A DNA stretch of 58,098 nucleotides, from positions 1 to 58,098 of the forward strand of contig NZ_MDEC01000032.1 of the NCBI RefSeq assembly GCF_002939785.1, read 5' to 3'. Below are positions 8,501-15,920 of this stretch, one piece after another. Made by a program: the position numbers and the translations under genes. Origin of the DNA: Xanthomonas codiaei. GTDB lineage: Bacteria; Pseudomonadota; Gammaproteobacteria; Xanthomonadales; Xanthomonadaceae. The notes under the pieces were generated by a model. The model was not told the DNA's origin. It ran no database searches and saw only the letters and a list, made by a program, of their open reading frames with translations. The stretch's first letter is position 1. The number at the start of each line of letters is the position of its first letter.

Positions 8501-11500
8501 CGGCGGCGCGCACGCTCGCCAATGACGTCGTGCTGGATGCGGACCTTGTGATCGGCGGCAGTCAGGCGCTCGCGCTCAATGGCGTGGTCAGCGGGGCGGG
8601 GGGGCTGGTCAAGGACGGCAACGCGGCGTTGAGCCTGGGCGGTGCCAATACCTTCGCTGGCGGCGTGGATCTCAATGCAGGCGCCCTGCTGGTCGGCAGC
8701 AGCACGGGCCTGGGCAGCGGCGTGTTGACCGCCGCCAACGGCACGCAGTTGCAGGCGACCAGCGCCATCACCCTGGCGAACGATGTCGCGTTGAATGGCG
8801 CGCTGTCGCTGACCGGCAACAACAGCCTCGGGTTGACCGGCACCGTGAGTGGGACGGGCAGTCTGGTCAAACAGGGCACCGGTGCATTGACGCTGATCGG
8901 CAACAATCTCTACACCGGCGGAACGCTGCTGGATGCCGGTTCGCTGGTGGTCGGCAGCAATGCTGCGCTGGGGACGGGCGCGCTGACCGCCGCCGATGGC
9001 ACCACGCTCAACGCAAGCACCGCGGTCGCCTTGCAGAACGCCATCACGGTGAACGGCACGCTGGGCATCGATGGGCAGGACCTGGGCCTGGCCGGTGTCA
9101 TCGACGGTGCCGGAAGCCTGATCAAGAACGGCACGCAAACACTCACGCTCAGCGGCGCCAATACCTGGTCGGGCGGCTTGCAGTTGCAGGCCGGCGCCCT
9201 GGTGGTTGGCAGTAACACGGCGCTGGGGACAGGTACGCTCACCGCCGCTGGCGGTACGTCGCTGGATGCCAGCAGCGCGGTGACGTTGGCGAACGCGCTG
9301 GCGTTGAATGGTGCGCTGACGCTGCCAGGGACGCAGGACATCGCACTGGACGGCGTGATCAGCGGCACCGGCAGCCTGCAGAAGCAGGGCCTCGCCACCC
9401 TGACCCTGGGCAACGCCAATACCTTCAGCGGCGGCCTCACCCTCGACGCCGGTCGCCTGGTGCTGGGCAACGGCAATGCGTTGGGCATCGGTGATCTGAC
9501 GGTCGCCGGTGCGGCGGAACTGGATGCCAACACGGCGCTGAGCATCGGGAATGCCGTGCAGTTGAACAGCCAGCTCAGCCTGGTCGGCAGCAACGATCTG
9601 GCGGTGAATGGCGTCATTACCGGCACTGGCAGCCTGATCAAGAACGGCGCAGCCACACTGGCGCTCACGGCGGGCAACAGCTACAGCGGCGGCACCACGC
9701 TCGCGGCAGGCACGCTCGCGGTCGGCGCCGATGCTGCGCTCGGCACCGGCAGCCTGTCGGTCACCGGCGATTCGGTGCTGAGCAATGCGATCGCCGTGGC
9801 TCTGGGCAACGACATCGACCTGGGCGCCGCGCTGACCATCGACAACGCGGCCGACATGCTGGCCAGCGGCACCATTGGCGGTGCCGGCGCATTGACCAAG
9901 ACCGGTCTCGGCACCTTGACGCTGAGTGGCAGTAATACCTACACCGGCCCGCTGGCGATCCAGGGCGGAACGGTGGTAGCCAGCACCGCGGCCTCGCTGG
10001 GCAATGCCAGCCTGGTCGACGTTGCCGCTGGCGCGTCCCTGAACCTGACCAACGGTGGCCTGATCAACGCGCTGGCCGGTGCGGGCAGCGTGGATACCGA
10101 TGCCGGTGCGACCCTGCAGTTGGGCAGCGGCGACTTTGCCGGCAGCCTCGGCGGTGGCGGCAACCTGGACAAGATCGGCACGGGCATCGTGCGTCTGCTC
10201 GGCAACAGCGCGATTGGCGGCGCGACGCAGGTCAGCGGTGGCACCCTGGATGTGGTCGGCAGCCTTGGCACCAGTGCGGTGAACGTTGCGCTTGGCGGCA
10301 CGCTGACCGGTTCCGGCACCAACGGCAGCGTCTCCAGCGACACCACCATCGGCAACGGCGGCCGGTTGGCATTGACCAGCGGCGCATCGCTCAGCGTGGG
10401 CAGCCTGACGCTGGCACAGGGAGCGATCGTGGATGTCGCGCTGGCCGCGCCGAGCGCCACGCGCCTGTTGGCGGTCAACGGCAATCTCACCCTGGATGGC
10501 ACGCTCAATGTCACCGACATCGGCGGCTTCGGCACCGGTGTGTATCGGTTGATCGATTACACCGGTGCGCTGACCAACAACGGCATGCTGTTCGGCGCGA
10601 TACCGGGCAGCGTCGACATCAGCCAGCTGGCCTTGCAGACCGCCATTGGCCAGCAGATCAACCTGGTGGTGACGGCGCCGGGCAGCATCGTGCAGTTCTG
10701 GGACGGCGCGCAGACCGTTGCCAACGGCACGGTGGACGGTGGCTCGGGCGTGTGGGGTGCCGCCACCAACTGGACCGGCCAGGATGGCTCGGCCAACAGC
10801 ACCTGGCAGGGCGACTTTGCGGTGTTCTCCGGTACGGCAGGCACTGTGGGCGTGCAGGGCACGCAGGAGCTGGGTGGCCTGCAGTTCGTGAGCGATGGCT
10901 ATCAGTTGACCGACGCCGGCGCCGGTGCGCTCAACGTCACCGCGCCGCTCACCGCCATTCGCGTGGACCCCGGTGCCACCGCGACGATCGATGTCGCCAT
11001 CTCCGGAATCGGCGGCGTGCAGAAACTCGACACCGGCACCCTGGTGCTCGATGCCGCCAACAGCTATGCCGGCGGCACGTCGCTGGGCGGCGGCACGCTG
11101 GTGCTGGGCGATGCGCAGGCCCTGGGCAGCGGCGTGCTGACCGCCGCCGGCGGCACCGGCATCGACAGCAACCAGGCGCTGACCGTGGGCAACGCGGTAG
11201 TGCTCGACGGTGCGGTGACGCTGCCCGGCAGCAACGATCTGGGGCTGTCCGGGGCGGTCAGTGGGGCGGGTGGGTTGATCAAGAACGGCACCAGCACGCT
11301 CACCCTTGCCGGCAACAACAGCTACACCGGCGGCAGCGTGTTGAATGCCGGTACCCTGGCGGTGGGCAGCAACACGGCGCTGGGGACGGGCAGCCTGTCG
11401 GTGCTGGGCAATTCCACCTTGAGCAATGCAATTGCGCTGGCGCTGGGCAATAACGTCGATCTCGGTGCCGATCTGACCATCGCCAGCGCCGCCGATCTGG

Positions 11501-14500
11501 CGCTGACCGGCACGCTCAGCGGTACCGGCGCACTCACCAAGACCGGGCTCGGAGCCCTGACCCTGTCCGCCGCCAACAGCTTCAGTGGTCCGGTAAGCGT
11601 GCAGGCCGGCGTGCTTGCCACCTCCGCCGGCGGCACCCTGGGGGGCGCCAGCACGGTGGATGTGGCGGCTGGTGCGCAACTGGCGCTGGGCAGCAGCACC
11701 AACCTGAGCGCGGTGAGCGGGCTGGGCGATGTCGCCATTGCCGGCGGCAGCAGCTTGCAACTGGGAGGCGACAACAGCGACCGGATCTTTGCCGGCAGCT
11801 TCAGCGGTGCCGGCAATCTGGACAAGGCCGGTACCGGCACCTTGCAGCTCACCGGCAGCAGCGCGCTGGGTGGCACCACCCAGGTCATCGGCGGCACGCT
11901 GGACGTGGATGGCACCCTGGCCAGCGCTGGCGGCGTCAGCGTGGGCAGTGGCGGCACATTGAGCGGCAGCGGTGTGGTCGATGCCGCAGTCACCGTCAAC
12001 GATGGCGGCCGCCTGGTGGTGAGCAGCGGCGCACTGCTGACCACCGGCAGCCTGAGCATGGCTCCCAATGCCACGCTCGACGCCTTCCTCGGAATCCCCA
12101 GCCAGACCGGCGTGCTGGCGGTCAACGGCAACCTCACGCTGGACGGTACGCTCAACATCACCGACATCGGCGGCTTCGGCAGTGGCGTCTACCGTTTGAT
12201 CGACTACACCGGTGCGCTGACCGACAACGGCATGAACATCGGCACGCTGCCCGGCAGCGTGGATCCCACCCAGCTGAGCTTGCAGACGGCGCTTGCCCAA
12301 CAGGTCAACGTAGTGGTGCTCTCGCCCGGCAGCAACGTGCAGTTCTGGGATGGCGCGCAGACCGTCGCCAACGGCGCCATCGACGGCGGCAGCGGGACCT
12401 GGACCGGCACTGCCACCAACTGGACCGCGATCGACGGCCTGACCAACGATGCCTGGCAGAACAGTTTTGCCGTCTTCGGCGGCAGCGCCGGCACCGTGGG
12501 TGTGCAGGGCACCCAGGGCATCACCGGCATGCAGTTCCTCACCGATGGCTATGTGCTGAACGATGCCGGCGCCGGTGCACTGAGCGCCAATGCCGCCACC
12601 ACCATCATCCGCGTCGATCCCGGCGTCACCGGCACCATCGACGTTGCCATCGGCGGCGCTGGCGCACTGCAGAAACTCGACACCGGCACCCTGGTGCTCG
12701 ATGCCGCCAACAGCTATGCCGGCGGCACGTCGCTGGGCGGCGGCACGCTGGTGCTGGGCGATGCGCAGGCCCTGGGCAGCGGCGTGCTGACCGCCGCCGG
12801 CGGCACCAGCATCGACAGCAACCAGGCGCTGACCGTGGGCAACGCGGTGGTGCTCGACGGTGCGGTGACGCTGCCCGGCAGCAACGACCTGGGGCTGTCC
12901 GGCACGATCAGCGGGGCGGGTGGGTTGATCAAGAACGGCAGCAGCACGCTCACCCTTGCCGGCAACAACAGCTACACCGGCGGCAGCGTGTTGAACGCCG
13001 GCACGCTACTGGTCGGCAGCAACACGGCGCTGGGAAGCGGCGCGCTGTCGGTGACTGGCGATTCGGTGCTCAGCAATGCGATTGCCGCCGCGCTGGGCAA
13101 CGCGATCAACCTGGGCGCTGCGCTGACTGTCGCTACACCGGCCGACCTTAGCCTGGCCGGCACTATCGCCGGCAGCGGCGCGCTGATCAAGACCGGCACC
13201 GGGACGCTGACGCTGGCCGGCAGCAATACCTACAGCGGTGGTACGACGCTCGATGCAGGCACCTTGGTCGGCAATAGTGCGAGCCTGCAGGGAGCGATCG
13301 TCGACAACGCCACGCTGGTGTTCGACCAGGCTGGCGATGGCGTGTTTACCGGCTCGATCACCGGCACCGGCAGCCTGATCAAGGATGGCGCGGGCGCATT
13401 GCTGCTCAACGGCGCCAACGGCTACACCGGCGGGACCACGATCGTCGCCGGCAGCCTGATCGGCGACACCAGCAGCCTGCAGGGCGACATCGCCAACACT
13501 GCGGCGCTGGTGTTCAACCAGGGCAGCGGCGGCGTGTATGCCGGCGTGGTCAGCGGCACCGGCTCACTGGAAAAGACCGGTAGCGGCGCACTGCAGCTGA
13601 CCGGCGCCAACAGCTATACCGGCGGCACCCTGGTCAGTGCAGGGACTCTGATCGGCGATACCACCAGCCTGCAGGGCAATATCCTCGACAATGCGGTGCT
13701 GGTGTTCGATCAGGCCGGCGACGGCACGTTTGCCGGCGCCATCAGCGGCGTCGGCAGCGTGGTGAAACAGGGCGCCGGTGTCCTCACGCTGGCCGGCAGC
13801 AATGCCTACAGCGGCGGTACCACCGTTGCCAGCGGCACCCTGCAGGGCAACACCAGCAGCCTGCAGGGCAACATCCTCGATAATGCGGTGCTGGTGTTCG
13901 ATCAGGCCGTGGACGGCACCTTCGCCGGCAACATCACCGGCAGCGGCTCGTTGATCAAGACCGGCACCGGTGCGCTGACCCTGGATGGCACCAACACCTA
14001 CCTGGGGGGCACCACCGTCAGCGCAGGTACCTTGATTGGCGATACCGACAGCTTGCAAGGCAACATCGTCGACACCAGTGCGCTGGTATTCCTGCAGAAC
14101 ACGAACGGTTCCTACGCAGGAGTCCTGTCGGGCACTGGGAGCCTGGTCAAGGAGGGCACCGGCACGCTCCTGATCACGGCGGACAGCGGCGGCTTCGCCG
14201 GTGCGACAGCTGTCAACGCCGGCACCTTGAGCGTGGGCAACCTCGCCAATCCAGGCGCCGCGCTTGGCGGGCCGGTCACCGTGGGGCCGGGCGGTACGCT
14301 CACCGGCAACGGCACCATCGGCAGCCTCGTGCTGTCCGGCGGCAATTTGCTCATCGGCGGCGCCAATGGCAGCGTCAGTGTCAGCGGCAATGCCACGATC
14401 GGCAGCGGGTCCACCGTGCAGGTCGCGCCAGGAGCCAATGGAGCCGTGACGCCGGTGACAGTGGGCGGTGCAGCCACCGTGGCACCAGGCAGCACCTTGC

Positions 14501-15741
14501 AGATGGTGCGTGCCGCCGAGTGGCCACTGTTCACCGAAATCCCGGTGATCAATGCAGCCGGTGGCGTGAGCGGGCAATTCAGCAACGTCGTGGCCGATTA
14601 CGCCTTCGTCGACCCGAACTTCAACAGCAGCGCCACCGGGCTGTCGATCTTCCTGGGTCGTAACACCGTGGGGATGATCGACACGGTCACCACCCCCAAC
14701 CAGCAGGCCGCGGCATCTGCCGTGGATGGCCTGCCGGTGACCAGCCCGGTGTATCAGTCGATCGTGCGGCTGCCGGACGACCCCACTGCGTTGGCCACCG
14801 CCTTCGCGTCGCTGTCGGGAGAAAGCCATGCCAGTACCGCCACCGCGATGCTGGACAGCCGTTTCCTCACCAGCGGCATCGGTAGCCACCTGCGTGGCGA
14901 CAGCCAGGACACCCGGATCGGCGAGACTACGGTCTGGATCACCGGACGCAGCCTGCCCAACCGCGTCGATGGCGATGCCGACACGTACGCGGTGCGCCGC
15001 GAAGACAACGGCGTCATGGCCGGTGCAGAACGTCGCGTCGGCGAGCGCAGCGTGGTCGGCGTTGCCGTGGGGAGTCAGGACATCGACAGCTGGTCGCGCG
15101 AGTGGGGCGATCGCGCCGACATCAAGGGCACGCATGCCGGCGTGTACGCACAGGCGGCGTGGTCGGCATTCTCGCTGCAGGGAGCGCTGGACTACGCCGA
15201 CTACCGGGTGGACGGCTCGCGCCGTGTGCTGCTGCCCGATGTGCTCGAAGAACGCCTCAACAGCGACTACGACGCCAACGCGATCACCGCATCGCTGGAA
15301 GCGTCCTGGCAACTGCGTAGCGGCGATGCGGTCTACACCCCGTTCCTGGCCGCCGACTACACCCGCCTGAAGACCGATGGCTTCAGCGAGCGCGGCGGGA
15401 TTGCCGGGCTGGCGGTGGAGGGTGCCACCGACGAGTTCATCACCAGCACGCTGGGCGTGCGTGGGCGCTGGGCGCTCGGTCAGCAGGCGGCGCTGCATGC
15501 CTCGCTGGGCTGGCGGCATGCGTTCGTCGATCGCGCCGTGCAGCGCACTGCCGGCTTCCTCGGCACCAATGCGCAGTTTGCGGTGCAGAGCGTCACGCTG
15601 GCCAAGAACGCGGTGATCGGTGAAGTGGGAGTGAGCCTGATCACCTCCCCGAACAGCCGCATGTCGTTGTCGCTGCAAGGGCTCGAAGGCGATGGCCAGA
15701 CCGCCTATGGCGGGCAGGTGACCTGGGGCTGGAGCTTCTGA
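5542..15741 (+). CDS. Giant ESPR-type autotransporter adhesin with PATR repeats
   Basis: A 3399-residue type V secreted surface protein. Residues 1-24 (MNRAFALVWNAAIGNWVVTHEL) are an extended signal peptide region, followed by a basic stretch and a hydrophobic core. Cleavage is likely after SLVWA, about residue 54. The passenger (about 55-3080) is almost wholly autotransporter-associated beta-strand repeats of the form NTYSGGTTLxAGxL, predicted to fold as a long right-handed beta-helix. From about 3090 comes the translocator, with the linker segment LSGESHAS and a C-terminal beta-barrel ending VTWGWSF. No protease or lipase domain interrupts the passenger, so adhesion or aggregation is the likely role. 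GGGAATCAGG precedes the ATG. The gene is uninterrupted despite strong internal repetition. It converges with a second autotransporter. Function beyond the family is inferred. Confidence 0.93.
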   Translation: MNRAFALVWNAAIGNWVVTHELVRRRRKPGAGRRMLPGLVILAAGAASPSLVWAACTPAIPAAGATVTCSGLAITSNAFSSNANNLTVNVVAGTQMTAGLLGGTAIALGGTNATLNNSGSIDPSVLGLLSVLSTGVTMGNASSTSVIANNLAGGSIYGTGGLLGANLLNLDGMALGITSASNGSVQINNAGLISSRPLLNLSILGADTPVIAVSGGGTVNAVNTGTIEGRVGFQSSAAGNTFINAGTINGSVAMGVNSANTFTAVTGSSVSAAGGLGLELLGPGGLLSFARTGVVDGGAGGSNTLVAQNAVSGTGSGNAGTGTLSTDQYINFNGLRVNSGTWTLGGASNFGSSALNGGVLRFATPAQLGTAITANGGTLEATATGLTLSPTGGIALAAGGLTVQGANTLTIGSPLSGSGALIKTGTGGLSLTGTNTFTGGVTLAAGSLTVGNNNALGAGAITASGGSLLAGAALDLPNAVVLNTALGIGGANNLRLGGVVSGTGALNKTGTGTLTLGGANSYVGGTTLSAGTTVLETASALGSGTVTAAGGLLDTAAPLTLGNAFALNSTLGLGASGNALTLTGVLSGSGGLAKTGTGTLALSGANTYTGGTTLAAGTLQLDNTAALGSGALNVTGASNLSTSAPLTLGNAVNLAGPLSWTGTQALTLGGVINGAGSLIKSGAGDLTLTNSNGYTSGTTLSNGRLVVGANAALGTGTLTASGGTLDASTATTVTNAMSLTGTLGLASNGTALNLAGTISGVGALNKLGAGTLTVSGLNTYSGGTTLNAGTLQVANGDALGSGTLTVTGNAALQGSAPTTLNNAIALNAGALTLDGAQALTLGGGIGGAGSLVKSGSGDLALTGNNTYSGGTTLSAGRLSLGSNTALGIGALTAAAGTTLDTLAVSTLANAIALTGLVNIGGSNALTLTGTIGGAGGLDKLGPASLTLAGNNTYAGGTRLTAGSLLLGSDTALGSGVLTVAGGLLDGTAARTLANDVVLDADLVIGGSQALALNGVVSGAGGLVKDGNAALSLGGANTFAGGVDLNAGALLVGSSTGLGSGVLTAANGTQLQATSAITLANDVALNGALSLTGNNSLGLTGTVSGTGSLVKQGTGALTLIGNNLYTGGTLLDAGSLVVGSNAALGTGALTAADGTTLNASTAVALQNAITVNGTLGIDGQDLGLAGVIDGAGSLIKNGTQTLTLSGANTWSGGLQLQAGALVVGSNTALGTGTLTAAGGTSLDASSAVTLANALALNGALTLPGTQDIALDGVISGTGSLQKQGLATLTLGNANTFSGGLTLDAGRLVLGNGNALGIGDLTVAGAAELDANTALSIGNAVQLNSQLSLVGSNDLAVNGVITGTGSLIKNGAATLALTAGNSYSGGTTLAAGTLAVGADAALGTGSLSVTGDSVLSNAIAVALGNDIDLGAALTIDNAADMLASGTIGGAGALTKTGLGTLTLSGSNTYTGPLAIQGGTVVASTAASLGNASLVDVAAGASLNLTNGGLINALAGAGSVDTDAGATLQLGSGDFAGSLGGGGNLDKIGTGIVRLLGNSAIGGATQVSGGTLDVVGSLGTSAVNVALGGTLTGSGTNGSVSSDTTIGNGGRLALTSGASLSVGSLTLAQGAIVDVALAAPSATRLLAVNGNLTLDGTLNVTDIGGFGTGVYRLIDYTGALTNNGMLFGAIPGSVDISQLALQTAIGQQINLVVTAPGSIVQFWDGAQTVANGTVDGGSGVWGAATNWTGQDGSANSTWQGDFAVFSGTAGTVGVQGTQELGGLQFVSDGYQLTDAGAGALNVTAPLTAIRVDPGATATIDVAISGIGGVQKLDTGTLVLDAANSYAGGTSLGGGTLVLGDAQALGSGVLTAAGGTGIDSNQALTVGNAVVLDGAVTLPGSNDLGLSGAVSGAGGLIKNGTSTLTLAGNNSYTGGSVLNAGTLAVGSNTALGTGSLSVLGNSTLSNAIALALGNNVDLGADLTIASAADLALTGTLSGTGALTKTGLGALTLSAANSFSGPVSVQAGVLATSAGGTLGGASTVDVAAGAQLALGSSTNLSAVSGLGDVAIAGGSSLQLGGDNSDRIFAGSFSGAGNLDKAGTGTLQLTGSSALGGTTQVIGGTLDVDGTLASAGGVSVGSGGTLSGSGVVDAAVTVNDGGRLVVSSGALLTTGSLSMAPNATLDAFLGIPSQTGVLAVNGNLTLDGTLNITDIGGFGSGVYRLIDYTGALTDNGMNIGTLPGSVDPTQLSLQTALAQQVNVVVLSPGSNVQFWDGAQTVANGAIDGGSGTWTGTATNWTAIDGLTNDAWQNSFAVFGGSAGTVGVQGTQGITGMQFLTDGYVLNDAGAGALSANAATTIIRVDPGVTGTIDVAIGGAGALQKLDTGTLVLDAANSYAGGTSLGGGTLVLGDAQALGSGVLTAAGGTSIDSNQALTVGNAVVLDGAVTLPGSNDLGLSGTISGAGGLIKNGSSTLTLAGNNSYTGGSVLNAGTLLVGSNTALGSGALSVTGDSVLSNAIAAALGNAINLGAALTVATPADLSLAGTIAGSGALIKTGTGTLTLAGSNTYSGGTTLDAGTLVGNSASLQGAIVDNATLVFDQAGDGVFTGSITGTGSLIKDGAGALLLNGANGYTGGTTIVAGSLIGDTSSLQGDIANTAALVFNQGSGGVYAGVVSGTGSLEKTGSGALQLTGANSYTGGTLVSAGTLIGDTTSLQGNILDNAVLVFDQAGDGTFAGAISGVGSVVKQGAGVLTLAGSNAYSGGTTVASGTLQGNTSSLQGNILDNAVLVFDQAVDGTFAGNITGSGSLIKTGTGALTLDGTNTYLGGTTVSAGTLIGDTDSLQGNIVDTSALVFLQNTNGSYAGVLSGTGSLVKEGTGTLLITADSGGFAGATAVNAGTLSVGNLANPGAALGGPVTVGPGGTLTGNGTIGSLVLSGGNLLIGGANGSVSVSGNATIGSGSTVQVAPGANGAVTPVTVGGAATVAPGSTLQMVRAAEWPLFTEIPVINAAGGVSGQFSNVVADYAFVDPNFNSSATGLSIFLGRNTVGMIDTVTTPNQQAAASAVDGLPVTSPVYQSIVRLPDDPTALATAFASLSGESHASTATAMLDSRFLTSGIGSHLRGDSQDTRIGETTVWITGRSLPNRVDGDADTYAVRREDNGVMAGAERRVGERSVVGVAVGSQDIDSWSREWGDRADIKGTHAGVYAQAAWSAFSLQGALDYADYRVDGSRRVLLPDVLEERLNSDYDANAITASLEASWQLRSGDAVYTPFLAADYTRLKTDGFSERGGIAGLAVEGATDEFITSTLGVRGRWALGQQAALHASLGWRHAFVDRAVQRTAGFLGTNAQFAVQSVTLAKNAVIGEVGVSLITSPNSRMSLSLQGLEGDGQTAYGGQVTWGWSF
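6844..9930 (+). repeat. Tandem 86-residue (258 bp) PATR modules
   Basis: The NTY-x-GGT motif recurs at about 6844, 7099, 7357, 7615, 7870, 8128, 8389, 8644, 8902, 9157, 9415, 9673 and 9931. Spacing is 255-261 bp, so there are 12 intervals of close to 86 codons. Each module also carries a central LGSGxLTAxGGTxL segment and ends GSLxKxGxGxLTL. The copies are diverged in sequence but strictly in phase, indicating old tandem amplification held by structural selection. Confidence 0.85.
9673..12975 (+). repeat. Direct duplication of a 550-codon super-module within the autotransporter
   Basis: Two consecutive units of about 1650 bp (roughly 9673-11325 and 11326-12975) align from end to end. Each contains GGxLDVxGxL, LAVNGNLTLDGTLN-TDIGGFG, YRLIDYTGALT-NGM and VQFWDGAQTVANG, followed by a PATR module. 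The AGAAACTCGA start of the last block lies at 11021 and again at 12671, exactly 1650 bp apart. From there about 230-300 bp are nearly identical, while the earlier parts of the units are much more diverged. A third partial copy of the unit start follows from about 12975. Confidence 0.85.
13228..14187 (+). repeat. Five tandem 64-residue (192 bp) repeats
   Basis: Five in-phase copies start at NTYSGGTT (about 13228), NGYTGGTT (about 13420), NSYTGGTL (about 13612), NAYSGGTT (about 13804) and NTYLGGTT (about 13996). Each carries GTLxGxTxSLQGNI, LVFDQ and GSLxKxGxGxLxL. The period is exactly 192 bp. The third and fourth copies are the most alike at the DNA level. A shorter degenerate sixth unit (DSGGFAGATAVNAGTL) leads into the pre-barrel region. 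Confidence 0.85.
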
Positions 15742-15825
15742 TCGCCAGCGTCCGATGAGCCGATCCAGATGAACTGATCGCACCGCACCGACTGCAAGCG
15801 CCAGAACTCCATGGGCGGCCATGCA

Positions 15826-15865
15826 ACCACAGATACGCCCCGGCATGCCGGGGCGTATCTGTGGT
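15826..15865. terminator. 40-bp perfect palindrome, bidirectional terminator between convergent autotransporters
   Basis: Bases 15826-15865 are a perfect self-complementary palindrome (arms begin ACCACAGATACGCCCC, centre GCATGC). It lies 85 bp after the stop of the giant autotransporter and 56 bp before the stop of the convergent subtilase autotransporter. A single very stable hairpin could stop transcription from both sides. It has no T-run on either side. Confidence 0.75.
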
Positions 15866-15920
15866 ACCTGTCTTCGAACGCGCCAGAGCGTCGGGCGCGT
15901 GGACACGCTCACGCAGGCGA

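Noticed and set aside
6844..9930. Regular direct repeats that might suggest a CRISPR array or satellite DNA
   Set aside because: The repeats are 255-261 bp, in frame and coding for known PATR modules, with no short palindromic repeat/spacer structure.
7300..12300. A 1666-codon open frame on the minus strand
   Set aside because: It is the antisense shadow of the repeat-rich, stop-poor autotransporter gene. It has no ribosome binding site, and its composition (Ala, Gly, Gln, Arg) mirrors the complementary codons.
14893..14901. An RGD tripeptide in the giant autotransporter
   Set aside because: It lies in the linker next to the translocator barrel, not in the exposed passenger, so an integrin-type role is unlikely.
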